The notes below the pieces were generated by a model. That model was not told the DNA's origin, searched no databases, and was given only the letters and a program-made list of their open reading frames with translations. The translations under genes and the position numbers were made by a program. This document shows positions 36,066 to 44,269 of a stretch of 64,000 nucleotides of DNA, piece after piece. Position 1 is the stretch's first letter; each line of letters opens with the position of its first letter. The DNA comes from Massilia yuzhufengensis (GTDB lineage Bacteria; Pseudomonadota; Gammaproteobacteria; Burkholderiales; Burkholderiaceae_D), in the NCBI RefSeq assembly GCF_900112225.1, contig NZ_FOLD01000016.1, forward strand, positions 56,073-120,072, given 5' to 3'.

Positions 36066-37270
36066 GCGAATTCCGTCTGTGTGGCGGTGGATTGGCGGCT
36101 CCAGCGCCGCATCGAGACGGCGCCCCATCCGGCCAGCAGGCCGCCGGCCACCAGCACCAGCCGCGTATCGACCAGCGCCAGCAGCCCGCCGCCCAGGGCC
36201 ATGGCGAGTTGGGCCAGGCAAAAGGTGGTCGAGATCAATCCCATGACGGCGCCCTGGCCGTGGCCGGCGAAGTGCTCGGACGCCCAGGCCTGCAGGGTCG
36301 CATTATAGAAGGCATGGGGCAGGCCGAACAGCATGATGGCCGCCATGCCGATCCACAGGTTGCCCAGGCCCACGCACAGGATTGCCAGCGCCACCGCCCC
36401 CGCCTGGCAGCTGGCGCGGTAGCGCGCGTCGCCGGGATGGGCGCGCCCCGCGACCATGGCGGTGGCGGTCATCACGCCGCACATCGCCATGTTGACGAGT
36501 GCGATGCCGGCGGCGTCGTAGCCGCCCACTTCGACCAGCCAGAGCGGGAAGAATTCATAGAAGCCGGCTACGCCGCAGGCATAGGCGAAGTAGATCAGGA
36601 ACAGCGTGCGCAGCGGCCCATGGCGCAGCAGCGTGAAGGCGTGGCGCTCGCGCGCCAGCCGCCATGGGTCGAGCGTGCCGGCTGGGGCAGGGTCCGGCGG
36701 CAGCACCAGCAGCGAGAGCAGCGCGCCCAGCACCAGGCCGGCCGCGGCCAGGCAGAAGGGGAGGGTGATGCTGTGGCCGGCGCTCAGGCCGGACAGCAGC
36801 GGCCCCACCAGCCAGCCGAGGTGGAAGGCGCCATTGATCCACGACAGCGCGTGCTTGCGCAGCGCTCCGCCCAGCCGCTCGGCCAGCAGCGCGCGCAGGA
36901 TGGCGCCATTGCCCTCCAGCACCCCGGTGGCGAAGCGCGCCGCCACCAGCAGCGGGAAGGACTGGGCCAGCAAGGCCCAGGCGGTCAGCAGGTGGCCGGC
37001 CGCGGCGCCGACAGTGGTGAGCAGGAGCATGCGGCGCCGTCCCAGGCTGTCCGACCACGAGCCGAGCACGGCGCTGCCGATCAGCATGCCGGCCGGGTTG
37101 GCCATCAGCGCGATCCCGAACAGCAGTTTGGGCGGCAGGCCGAGGAAACTGTTCAAGGCGTTGCCGGCCCCGGCGAACAGGGGCGGCAGCAGCGGGTAGG
37201 CGAGCGAGGCGCCGGTGGTCGACAACAGGGCGAGCAGGCAGGCGGTGGCGATCAGCAGGCGGTGTTGCAT
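36062..37270 (-). CDS. MFS transporter cotranscribed with Cys-rich regulator
   Basis: Twelve-helix major facilitator of 402 residues. The helix 2/3 loop reads GSWSDSLGRRRMLLLTTVG (motif A) and helix 4 GVLEGNGAILRALLAE. The ATG at 37270 begins MQHRLLIATACLLALLSTTG; GGGATG lies about five bases before. The longer frame to 37312 lacks a site. Drug or metabolite efflux is the likely role. The first gene of a two-gene operon with its regulator, with a perfect 28-nt dyad 51 bases upstream of the start. Confidence 0.88.
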   Translation of the reverse strand: MQHRLLIATACLLALLSTTGASLAYPLLPPLFAGAGNALNSFLGLPPKLLFGIALMANPAGMLIGSAVLGSWSDSLGRRRMLLLTTVGAAAGHLLTAWALLAQSFPLLVAARFATGVLEGNGAILRALLAERLGGALRKHALSWINGAFHLGWLVGPLLSGLSAGHSITLPFCLAAAGLVLGALLSLLVLPPDPAPAGTLDPWRLARERHAFTLLRHGPLRTLFLIYFAYACGVAGFYEFFPLWLVEVGGYDAAGIALVNMAMCGVMTATAMVAGRAHPGDARYRASCQAGAVALAILCVGLGNLWIGMAAIMLFGLPHAFYNATLQAWASEHFAGHGQGAVMGLISTTFCLAQLAMALGGGLLALVDTRLVLVAGGLLAGWGAVSMRRWSRQSTATQTEFA

Positions 37271-37320
37271 ACGGCATCCCGGACAATGGAGTATTGCCGG
37301 AAGTGTAAGCAAGCGTCGTA

Positions 37321-37348
37321 AATAAGTAAACGAATATGTTTACTTATT
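37321..37348. promoter_or_regulatory. Perfect 11-6-11 palindromic operator
   Basis: AATAAGTAAAC (37321-37331), spacer GAATAT, GTTTACTTATT (37338-37348). Every base of the two 11-nt arms pairs. AT-rich in a GC-rich genome and placed upstream of the MFS/regulator operon, so probably the regulator's operator. A second, unrelated small gene starts about 100 bases downstream on the other strand and could share it. Confidence 0.7.
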
Positions 37349-37450
37349 CGCGCGATTGACGCACGGCCACACGCTGCACGCTTGATGCGGGCGGCGTAGA
37401 CTGGTCATCCCCGCATGGGTTTTATGTCACGCACTCGAAAGGATTGCGCC

Positions 37451-37561
37451 ATGAACGTTCCTGACGACCTGAAAATTCCGGCCATCGTCTTTGCACTGCT
37501 GGGTGCACTGCTGGCCGGCGCCTCGCTGGTATTCCTGGTGCTGCGCCCGCCTGGCTATTGA
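37451..37561 (+). CDS. 36-residue single-helix membrane protein
   Basis: Short ORF MNVPDDLKIPAIVFALLGAL continuing through a hydrophobic stretch (LAGASLVFLVLRPPGY) to TGA. AAAGGA lies eight bases before the ATG. One transmembrane helix from about residue 10 to 31. Its coding density and position look genuine, and it reads away from the regulator operon. The last 7 bases overlap the end of the convergent FHA gene. Function unknown. Confidence 0.55.
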   Translation: MNVPDDLKIPAIVFALLGALLAGASLVFLVLRPPGY

Positions 37562-39108
37562 AGCTGGGCGGCCGGCTGGCCGGACGACGCGGGAAGCGCA
37601 CGCCGGCGCTCGCCGGCGCGGGCCGCCTGTACCCGCGTTTCCGGATACGCCTGCGCGGCGAAGCGCTGCTGCGGCCCGATGCTGCGCAGGCGCTCCAGCT
37701 GCGTGCCAGGCGCCAGCGCGGTTTCGGCGCCGCTGACCTGGTCCAGGTGCCAGAAGCCGCCATCGCGGTGGAACAGCAACGGCAGGGCGCCGGCGCGCGG
37801 CAGGAAGGCCTCCACGGCCGCGCCCGGGTTGGTGTCCGGCGCCACGATATAAAACGCCTCCGCGCGCGCGCCCGCGTCGATGCGGTGCAGGATCACGCCG
37901 TGCGGTAACAAGGCGCTCACTTCGAGTTCCACCACGCCGCGGATGCTGGCCGTGAACGCGATCTGCATGCCCAGGCGCAGCAGCACCGGCGTGTGCTTGC
38001 CCGGCCACACGCCGTCGAGCAGCACGCCGTAGCGCGATACGTCTTCGATCTCGAAGCCGTGGCGGCCCTGGCGGATGATGGCGTGGCGGCCCGACAGGCG
38101 GCGCGTCAGGCCGCCGCGCTCTTCGCCGTGCTCGCCGTGGTGGGCCAGCAGCAGGTCGGCGTCCGGGTCGAATTCTTCGAACCGGCCCAGCAAGCATTCG
38201 CCCAGCGCGAACAGGCGCAGGTGGCGCTGGGCTGCCGAATCGGGTTCGGCATGCACCAGGCAGGCGCTGCTGGCCGGGCAGGGGTGGGTCAGGACTTCCA
38301 CCGGCACGTCGATCTCGATCAGGTCTTCGTCCCACGCGATAGTGGAAAAGCCCAGGTCGATCTTGCCGCCGGCGGGTTCGCGCAGGTCCACCTGCGCAAT
38401 CGAGGCGTTGCGGGCGGTGACGTCGATATCGACGCTGCCGCCGCCCGGCGCCTGCACCCGTGCGATGCCGGCGTCGTCCGCCATCACCCGCACGTTCTTG
38501 TGGGTGGCCAGGAAGGTCTGGTGGATCTCGCCCAGGGTGGCGTCCAGGCGCGGCACCAGGATCACGGGCGAGCAGGTCCAGGTGCGCGACGCGTCCGGGC
38601 GCTGCGGGTGGCGGCTGTGCAGCTCGATTTCGATGCGGTACTGGCCATGCTCCAGGCCGCGCGAGGAAAATTCGAGGAAGACCGGGCGCCAGTCGCCGCG
38701 CGAGGTGCGCTGGAAGACGGTGAGGTCGCCGTCGCGCAGGCGCAGGCCGGAACGCACCAGCATGCTCACTTCAGGCGCGCAATCCATGGGCATGCCGCGC
38801 AGCTCCAGCTTGATGGCCTGGCGCCCGCCCGCCGCGCGCGGATCGAACCCGCTGATGTGCAGTTGCGGGCGCTGCAGGGCCGGGCCGGCCGTCACCGCCT
38901 GCGGAACCAGCGGGGTCGCGGCGGCCGGCGAGCGGCCCGCGCGCAGGGCGCTGATGACGTCGAAGCTCGACGGCAAGCCACCGGTCGCGTGCACCACCGG
39001 GGTGGCGGGCTCGGCGGCCGGCTGCGCATGCCCGTGCGCGCACACGCCCTCGCCGGGCAAAACCCAGACGGTGCAGTGCGGATGGTCGGGATGGCGGCAG
39101 CGATTCAT
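37555..39108 (-). CDS. FHA domain protein with N-terminal zinc-binding motif
   Basis: Protein of 517 residues. The first 27 residues hold Cys/His ligands (NRCRHPDHPHCTVWVLPGEG then CAHGH) resembling a small zinc ribbon. The FHA domain is at about 295-395: LGECLLGRFEEFDPD, RLSGRHAIIRQGRHGFEIED, SRYGVLLDGV, containing Gly-Arg, Ser-x-x-His and the GV turn needed for phosphothreonine binding. The middle region (about 90-290) is beta-rich and unassigned (LELRGMPMDCAPEVSMLV). Another FHA-like protein sits at 42710-44269. The PP2C gene is 95 bases upstream on the same strand. The CAHGH motif is shared with the SPFH/zinc-ribbon protein. Confidence 0.85.
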   Translation of the reverse strand: MNRCRHPDHPHCTVWVLPGEGVCAHGHAQPAAEPATPVVHATGGLPSSFDVISALRAGRSPAAATPLVPQAVTAGPALQRPQLHISGFDPRAAGGRQAIKLELRGMPMDCAPEVSMLVRSGLRLRDGDLTVFQRTSRGDWRPVFLEFSSRGLEHGQYRIEIELHSRHPQRPDASRTWTCSPVILVPRLDATLGEIHQTFLATHKNVRVMADDAGIARVQAPGGGSVDIDVTARNASIAQVDLREPAGGKIDLGFSTIAWDEDLIEIDVPVEVLTHPCPASSACLVHAEPDSAAQRHLRLFALGECLLGRFEEFDPDADLLLAHHGEHGEERGGLTRRLSGRHAIIRQGRHGFEIEDVSRYGVLLDGVWPGKHTPVLLRLGMQIAFTASIRGVVELEVSALLPHGVILHRIDAGARAEAFYIVAPDTNPGAAVEAFLPRAGALPLLFHRDGGFWHLDQVSGAETALAPGTQLERLRSIGPQQRFAAQAYPETRVQAARAGERRRALPASSGQPAAQLQ

Positions 39109-39203
39109 GGCGGGATGGCGTTCAACGGGACAACATTGCAAGCTTACGCTGTTTTCGAACCCAGCGGCGCGCCGCATTCTTTGATTGGCAACATTATTAA
39201 CTG

Positions 39204-40178
39204 TTAGGAATGTTTCAACACCGGGGCGTGGTAGGGCAGGGCGGTTTCGTCGCCATGCTGCGCCAATGGCCGCAGCACCAGCGCGGTCAGGTTGTCCGGC
39301 TGCAGCCCAGCCGGCGGCGACTCAATCGCGCCGAACAGGCGCTCCAGCATGGCCGCGGCGTCCGGGCTGCCGGCCAACAGCTCGGGCCAGCCGCCCACGA
39401 AGGCGTCCGGCGCGGCGCAGGACCAGAAGCCGTCGGTCGCCAGCACGTAGACGGCGTCCTCGCGCAGGGCCAGCACGCGCCGGTCCGGCAAGTGGCATAG
39501 CCAGGAAGGCAGGTTCACGGGCGTGAGTTCGAACAGCGGGTCGGACAGGTGGGCCGGGTTACTGAACGCGTTGCCGAGGATGAAAGCCTGCGCGATCTGC
39601 GGCGCATGCTCGCCGTGCACCTGGCGCCACCAGCCGCGCTGGTCGATGCGCCCGGCCAGCGCGGCCGCGGTGGCCGGTACGTGGTCGACCGTCAGCGGCA
39701 TGGCGCCGGCCGGCCCGACCTCGTAGAGGCGCGAGTCGCCCACGTGGTACAGCAGCGGCGCGCCGCCCGCGGGCAGTTCCAGCATGGTGAGCGTGGTGCC
39801 GGGGCGGGTCCCGGTCTGGCCCGCGAAATGGCGCTGCAGCTCGGCGTGCAGCACGTCGAGGTGGCGCGCCAGTTCGGCGGCGCTGCGGCAGGCGGGAACG
39901 GTCAGCAGGCCGGCGGCGACCGCCTCGGCGGCCTCGCGCCCGTGCCCGTGGCCCCCCATCCCGTCGAGCACCGCGACGCGCCCGTGGCCGGCGGGCCAGC
40001 CGCGCACCCTGCTTCGGCGCAGTTCCTGGCCCAGCAGGTGGCAGGCCTGGCCCGCGACATCGATGACGACGAAATTGTCCTGGTTTTCGGGACGCTGGAC
40101 CGGGCCGGCGCCGCGCCGGCTGGCGACGGCCACGTCGAAGCGTGGCGCAAACTGGAAATCGGACAAGACAGGAGGCAT
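39204..40178 (-). CDS. PP2C family protein phosphatase
   Basis: Metal-dependent Ser/Thr phosphatase of 324 residues, no membrane helix. Motifs in order: RPENQDNFVVID (about 29-40), VAVLDGMGGHGHG (about 68-80, metal-binding Asp), GTTLTMLELP, YHVGDSRLYEVG, YVLATDGFWSC, QPDNLTALVL (metal Asp). All catalytic Asp residues are present. It should reverse phosphorylation by the two kinases in the window. Same strand as the FHA gene that follows and probably cotranscribed. Upstream lies a 230-base stretch containing the mobile element at 40249-40417. Confidence 0.92.
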   Translation of the reverse strand: MPPVLSDFQFAPRFDVAVASRRGAGPVQRPENQDNFVVIDVAGQACHLLGQELRRSRVRGWPAGHGRVAVLDGMGGHGHGREAAEAVAAGLLTVPACRSAAELARHLDVLHAELQRHFAGQTGTRPGTTLTMLELPAGGAPLLYHVGDSRLYEVGPAGAMPLTVDHVPATAAALAGRIDQRGWWRQVHGEHAPQIAQAFILGNAFSNPAHLSDPLFELTPVNLPSWLCHLPDRRVLALREDAVYVLATDGFWSCAAPDAFVGGWPELLAGSPDAAAMLERLFGAIESPPAGLQPDNLTALVLRPLAQHGDETALPYHAPVLKHS

Positions 40179-40248
40179 GGGGCGGCGGGCGGGGCCACAT
40201 TGATGGCAATCCTGCTACTTTACACCTGAACATCGCTGGCCGAAGGCG

Positions 40249-40417
40249 CGATTAGAGGGGTAATGCCGTTCAGTTAACCGTAGGGTGGCCGGGTTTCCCG
40301 GCCGCGCGTCCAACGCAAATGGTCCAGCCACAGTGCAGCCATGATGTGAACGCGCGGCCGGCGGAGCCGGCCACCGTACATGTTCCAGCTAACTGAACCG
40401 CATTACGATTAGAGGGG
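40249..40417. mobile_element. MITE-like element with 12-bp target site duplication
   Basis: CGATTAGAGGGG occurs at 40249-40260 and again at 40406-40417, exactly flanking a 145-bp unit. The unit begins TAATGCCGTTCAGTTA (40261-40276) and ends TAACTGAACCGCATTA (40390-40405), terminal inverted repeats with one mismatch in 16. It holds nested dyads: CGGCCGCGCGT (40299-40309) with ACGCGCGGCCG (40350-40360), and GGTGGCCGG with CCGGCCACC. No coding capacity. The insertion landed on the last codons of the MFS gene, duplicating its stop. It does not disrupt a gene. Confidence 0.75.
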
Positions 40418-41713
40418 CGTTCTCCGGTTTCCGGTGGCCACGGCCAGCGCATTGGCCAGCACGCAGGCGCCGGCGGCGCCGAGGGCGGTGCGCACGCCCC
40501 ACATGTCGGCCACCTGGCCCCATACCAGGCTGCCGGCCACGTAGCCGCCGGACATCACGAACAGGTAGATCGACAGCGTACGCGCGCGCACCTCGGGCGG
40601 GAAGGACAGCTGGGCGGCGGCGTTCAGCGTCGATACGGTGGCCGACCAGGCCATGCCGCCGCACACGATGAGCGGCGCCAGCAGCGCCAGCGAGGTGGTG
40701 AGCGACATCGCCACCAGCATCATGCCGTACACCACCAGGGCCCCGGCCAGCACGGCGCTCTTGTCGACCCGCGCCCTGACCTGGGGCAGGAAGAAGGCCG
40801 CGATCACGGCGCCGCCGCCCAGACAGCTCATCAGGGTGCCAAAGGTGCTCGAGCGCAGGTAGAGCACGTCGCGCACGAACACGGGCAGCAGGCTGGCGAA
40901 GGCGATGGTGGAGAAGAACACGCTGCAGACGTTGCGCAGGATGCGGCGGTAGCGTGGACAGCCCAGCGCGGTGCGGAGGCCGCAGCGCAAGCGCGCGCCG
41001 AAACCCTCGCGCACGATGGCCTGGGGCGCACGCTCGCGCCACCACGACCAGTACACGAACAGCAGGCCGGCAAAGGACAGCGCATTGGCCAGGAACAGCG
41101 CGCTCGGCCCGATCCAGCCGAACAGCACGCCGCCCAGGGCCGGCCCGGCGATCGCCGACAGGTTGTACGAGAGGTTGTTCAGGGTGGCCGCCGCTTCCAC
41201 TTCTTCCGGGTCGACCAGGCCGGACATCGCGGCCTGCCAGGCCGGCCAGACGAAGGCGGTGCCGATGCCGATGCAGAAGGTCAGGACCAGCACCGGGGTA
41301 CTGGCCACCATGCCGGTGGTGACCAGGATGGCCATGGTGGCGGCGCACAGCGCCATGTACAGGTTGCAGTAGAACAGGAAGGCCGGCCGGTGCACGGCGT
41401 CGGCCACCACGCCGGAGAGCAGGGCAAACAGGAAGATCGGGACATAGGTCGCGGTCTGCACCAGCGAGGTCACCGAGGCCGATCCCGACAGCGAAGCGAC
41501 CAGCCAGGCCGAGGCGAAGGTCTGGATCCAGGTACCCATGTTCGAGACCATGTTGGCCAGCCACAGATTGCGGTAGCGGGCGTGGCGCAAGGGCCGGGTG
41601 AGGGCGACCTTGCGGCGGGCCGCGGGAGCGGGCGATGCCGGAATCTGGGGAAGGCTGGTGCTGGGCGGCGGCATGGTCTGGACAGTGTAGGTGGAGGCGC
41701 TGTCCATGGTCAA
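40409..41713 (-). CDS. MFS transporter (EntS/MFS_3-like)
   Basis: Twelve-helix major facilitator of 434 residues of the EntS-like group. The N-terminal part after a Pro-rich tail reads RHARYRNLWLANMVSNMGTW and QTFASAWLVASLSG (about residues 42-76); motif-like SGVVADAVHRPAFLFYCN follows helix 2. Start at 41713 or two codons later (MDSAS); both are plausible. The last codons are CGC ACC CC..., and the duplicated target site at 40406-40417 lies across the stop. Substrate unknown; the EntS group includes siderophore exporters. It separates the PP2C gene from the SEDS/kinase operon. Confidence 0.88.
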   Translation of the reverse strand: MTMDSASTYTVQTMPPPSTSLPQIPASPAPAARRKVALTRPLRHARYRNLWLANMVSNMGTWIQTFASAWLVASLSGSASVTSLVQTATYVPIFLFALLSGVVADAVHRPAFLFYCNLYMALCAATMAILVTTGMVASTPVLVLTFCIGIGTAFVWPAWQAAMSGLVDPEEVEAAATLNNLSYNLSAIAGPALGGVLFGWIGPSALFLANALSFAGLLFVYWSWWRERAPQAIVREGFGARLRCGLRTALGCPRYRRILRNVCSVFFSTIAFASLLPVFVRDVLYLRSSTFGTLMSCLGGGAVIAAFFLPQVRARVDKSAVLAGALVVYGMMLVAMSLTTSLALLAPLIVCGGMAWSATVSTLNAAAQLSFPPEVRARTLSIYLFVMSGGYVAGSLVWGQVADMWGVRTALGAAGACVLANALAVATGNRRTPL

Positions 41714-41783
41714 TTAAATTGCCTTGCGGGAACTATCTTCTATGATACTGTGGCGTTCCGTAAACACGTTGTGCGCGCACGCC

Positions 41784-42257
41784 ATGTTGATCCGACCACT
41801 TGAACTCCCGGACATCCCCCTTGTGGCGGCCTTGTTGCGCGAACTGGCGCGCGAATACATCCTGCATGCATCGCCCCCGGAAGGCGCCTCGACCTTCCTG
41901 GCCGAGAACGACGAGATGGGCGTGCGCGGTTTCCTGGCGCGCGGGCACGTCTACCATGTGGCCATGATCGACGGCGAGATGGCCGGGTTCGTGGCGGTGC
42001 GCGATCGCAGCCACCTGTTCCACCTGTTCGTGGGAAAACGCTGGCACCGGCGCGGAGTGGCGCGCGCGCTGTGGGAGACCGCGCGCGAGGCGGCCCTGGG
42101 CGCGGGCGGCGACGGCAGCTTCACCGTGAACGCGTCGAATTTCGCGGTGCCGGTGTACGAGGCCTTCGGCTTCGTGCGGGTCGGGCCGACCCATTGCGTT
42201 AAGGGCCTGTTCTTCAACCCGATGCGGCTGGCCGGGTCCGACGACTCAGCGGCGTGA
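41784..42257 (+). CDS. GNAT family N-acetyltransferase
   Basis: Acetyl-CoA-dependent N-acetyltransferase of 157 residues. The acetyl-CoA binding loop is HLFVGKRWHRRGVARALWE (about residues 81-99, matching R/Q-x-x-G-x-G/A), and the C-terminal strand motif NASNFAVPVYEAFGFVRVG follows. The ATG at 41784 begins MLIRPLELPDIPLVAALLRE; the frame is open further to 41724 without a ribosome binding site. Substrate unknown. The last 12 bases overlap the convergent SH3-like gene. Confidence 0.9.
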   Translation: MLIRPLELPDIPLVAALLRELAREYILHASPPEGASTFLAENDEMGVRGFLARGHVYHVAMIDGEMAGFVAVRDRSHLFHLFVGKRWHRRGVARALWETAREAALGAGGDGSFTVNASNFAVPVYEAFGFVRVGPTHCVKGLFFNPMRLAGSDDSAA

Positions 42258-42713
42258 GCCGGCTTCGTCGGCGCGGCGCAGCCACAGGCTGCTGGCCCAG
42301 CCTTCCAGGCGGCGTCCGTCGACCACGGCGCTGACCTGCCACCAGTCGCCTTCGCGGCGTCCGCTGGCCGTCAGGTGCGACCCGGCCGGCACCACCGCCA
42401 GGCGGCGCGCCGCGACGCCGGTGCCGGCGCGCAGGTTCACGTGGTCCCAGGCGCGGTAGCGGGCCCCGGCCAGCGGAACATCGGCAATCGCCGGCGCTGC
42501 CTGCGCTGCTTGCGCCGCCTGCGACGGCGGTGCGACCAGCACATGCAGCAGCCCGCCGAGCAGCGCCGTCCCGCACACCAGCACGGCGAGCGCGCGCGCG
42601 TTGGCGCGCCGCCACCAGGCGCGTGGCGTCAGCCAGGCCGCCAGGCACAGGGTCAGCAGCAGGCCGGCGGCGAAGGCGGCGACGGTCGTGGCGCTTGGCA
42701 TGGCGGGATTCAC
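42246..42713 (-). CDS. Membrane-anchored SH3-like (SH3_3) domain protein
   Basis: Protein of 155 residues with two hydrophobic helices at about 8-28 and 40-62 and a C-terminal bacterial SH3-like domain (about 88-150: YRAWDHVNLRAGTGVAARRL, VVPAGSHLTASGR, VDGRRLEGWASSLWL). Such domains bind peptidoglycan peptides, and with the helices in front it should sit on the periplasmic face. The GTG start overlaps the previous stop (GTGA), coupling it to the FHA-like gene. Last gene of the kinase-SEDS operon. Confidence 0.8.
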   Translation of the reverse strand: MNPAMPSATTVAAFAAGLLLTLCLAAWLTPRAWWRRANARALAVLVCGTALLGGLLHVLVAPPSQAAQAAQAAPAIADVPLAGARYRAWDHVNLRAGTGVAARRLAVVPAGSHLTASGRREGDWWQVSAVVDGRRLEGWASSLWLRRADEAGSRR

Positions 42714-44269
42714 GCGTCGAAGCGCAGCACGTAGTGGCCGGCGACGAGGTGGTGGCCCGGCGGGACCAGGTAGGGACGGTCCTGCGTCGCCTCCAGCACC
42801 TGCGCCACCAGCTGCAGGTCGCCATCGAGGTGGAACAGGGCCTGGGATTCGGACAGGCGCACGATGCGCAGGCCGTCGCCGGCGGCTTCCCAGCTGAAGG
42901 CATTGCGCGACAGGCCGAGGCGGTCGGCGCTGGCGGCCGCGCTGCCATCCTGCAGGCGCAGGAATTGCGGCGCGTCGAGCACGCGCAGGGCGCCAAGGGC
43001 CGGCATGCCGCGCCCGAACACCAGCCGGGTGCCGGCCGCCGCCGGCAGCGTAGGCCCATGGTCGACGCCGAGCAGCGCCGCGTAGCGGTCGGCCATCTGC
43101 GCCGGCACCGCGTGCAGCTGCACGCGGCCGCCATCGAGCGGCGCGAACTGCGAGGGCACCGTGACGCGCTGGCGCCCGGCCGCCGTGATCGCATGGACCT
43201 CGTCGGCGTCGTCGACCGCGAAGCGGATCACGCTGTCCGTGGCCGGCGCGCCCGGCGCCAGGCCGGCGCCCAGGCCCACCTCGAGCGATTGCGCCCCGGT
43301 GTCGCGGTAGCGGCTCAGGCGCGGCAGCGCCAGCGCGGCCAGGGTGATGCGGTGGCGCGCCACCGGGGCGTAGGTGGCGTCGTTTTCAGGCTGCAGCGAC
43401 GCGGCCTCGGGCACGGGCCCTGCTGCCAGCGGCATGGCGGTCATCTCGCTGTCGGCAACGGCGGCGCGCGGCTTCCACACGGAAGGCGCGCGGGCCGGCG
43501 GCGCGCTTTGGGTGCCTGGTGCAAGCGCGGCCGGCGCAGCGGCGGCGCGGCTGATTTTCAGCAGCAGGCGCTGGCCGGCGGTGTCGCCGGTGCCGCGCTT
43601 GCTGCGGATGACGTAGTAGCCGTTGGCGGCGTCGAACTGGCACTCGAGCGCGTCCTTCGGGCGTACCTGGACTTCGATCGGCGCGTCGGCCCCATCGTTG
43701 ATCAGCAGGATGCCGCCTTCGCCGCCAAATGGCCAACCCGGCACCGCGAAGGTGGCGTCGGCCGGGTCCTGGCCGACCAGGGTCAGGCGCTGGTTCGGAT
43801 ACACCGCGCACACCGGCTGCCAGATCGCGCTGTCGCGCGAGGACGTGACCGTATACAGCACCTGTTCGGCGGGCGCGGGCAGGTAGACGGCATGGCCGAA
43901 CTTGACTTTCACTTCGCCCGGCGCCACGGCGTCGGCGCCGACCACGTGGTAGCGCACTTCGTCGCCGCCGAGCAGGTCGCCGAAGTCCTTCTGGTGCAGG
44001 GCCTGCAGCGACTGGGCCAGGTCGCGCACGCGGGCGCCGCGGGTCAGGTGGCGGTCGTCGTCGACGTCATCTTGCGGCAGCATCAGGGTGACGTGCGAGA
44101 AGCAGCGGGTGGCGGCGCGCCCGCGCTGTTCGCGCGGCGAGCGCTCCAGCAGGTCGCGCAGCAGCGGGCGGCGCGCGAACAGCGCCAGGCCAGGGGCCTG
44201 CCACAAGGCTTCGGCGTTGAACACATCGCCTACCCTGGCCAGGATTTCGTGTTGGACGTAGACCGGCAT
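42710..44269 (-). CDS. FHA-like protein of the kinase-SEDS operon
   Basis: Protein of 519 residues. ATG at 44269 has GGAGAG seven bases upstream and overlaps the SEDS gene end by 40 bases. The C-terminal 100 residues are FHA-like: TRLVFGRGMPALGALRVLDA, LGLSRNAFSWEAAGDGLRIV and PGHHLVAGHYVLRFD, with the Ser-Arg pair in the right place but Asn for the usual His. Residues 1-150 form a helical/beta domain (HVTLMLPQDDVDDDRHLT), which reminds me of the N-terminal domain of actinobacterial FhaA, but I am not sure. Middle region beta-rich (QRLTLVGQDPADATFAVPGW). No membrane helix. Confidence 0.72.
   Translation of the reverse strand: MPVYVQHEILARVGDVFNAEALWQAPGLALFARRPLLRDLLERSPREQRGRAATRCFSHVTLMLPQDDVDDDRHLTRGARVRDLAQSLQALHQKDFGDLLGGDEVRYHVVGADAVAPGEVKVKFGHAVYLPAPAEQVLYTVTSSRDSAIWQPVCAVYPNQRLTLVGQDPADATFAVPGWPFGGEGGILLINDGADAPIEVQVRPKDALECQFDAANGYYVIRSKRGTGDTAGQRLLLKISRAAAAPAALAPGTQSAPPARAPSVWKPRAAVADSEMTAMPLAAGPVPEAASLQPENDATYAPVARHRITLAALALPRLSRYRDTGAQSLEVGLGAGLAPGAPATDSVIRFAVDDADEVHAITAAGRQRVTVPSQFAPLDGGRVQLHAVPAQMADRYAALLGVDHGPTLPAAAGTRLVFGRGMPALGALRVLDAPQFLRLQDGSAAASADRLGLSRNAFSWEAAGDGLRIVRLSESQALFHLDGDLQLVAQVLEATQDRPYLVPPGHHLVAGHYVLRFDA

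Noticed and set aside
40261..40405. Integron-type attC site
   Set aside because: The nested dyads resemble attC folding, but the core-site sequences and integron cassettes are absent, and the flanking 12-bp direct repeat points to a transposed unit.
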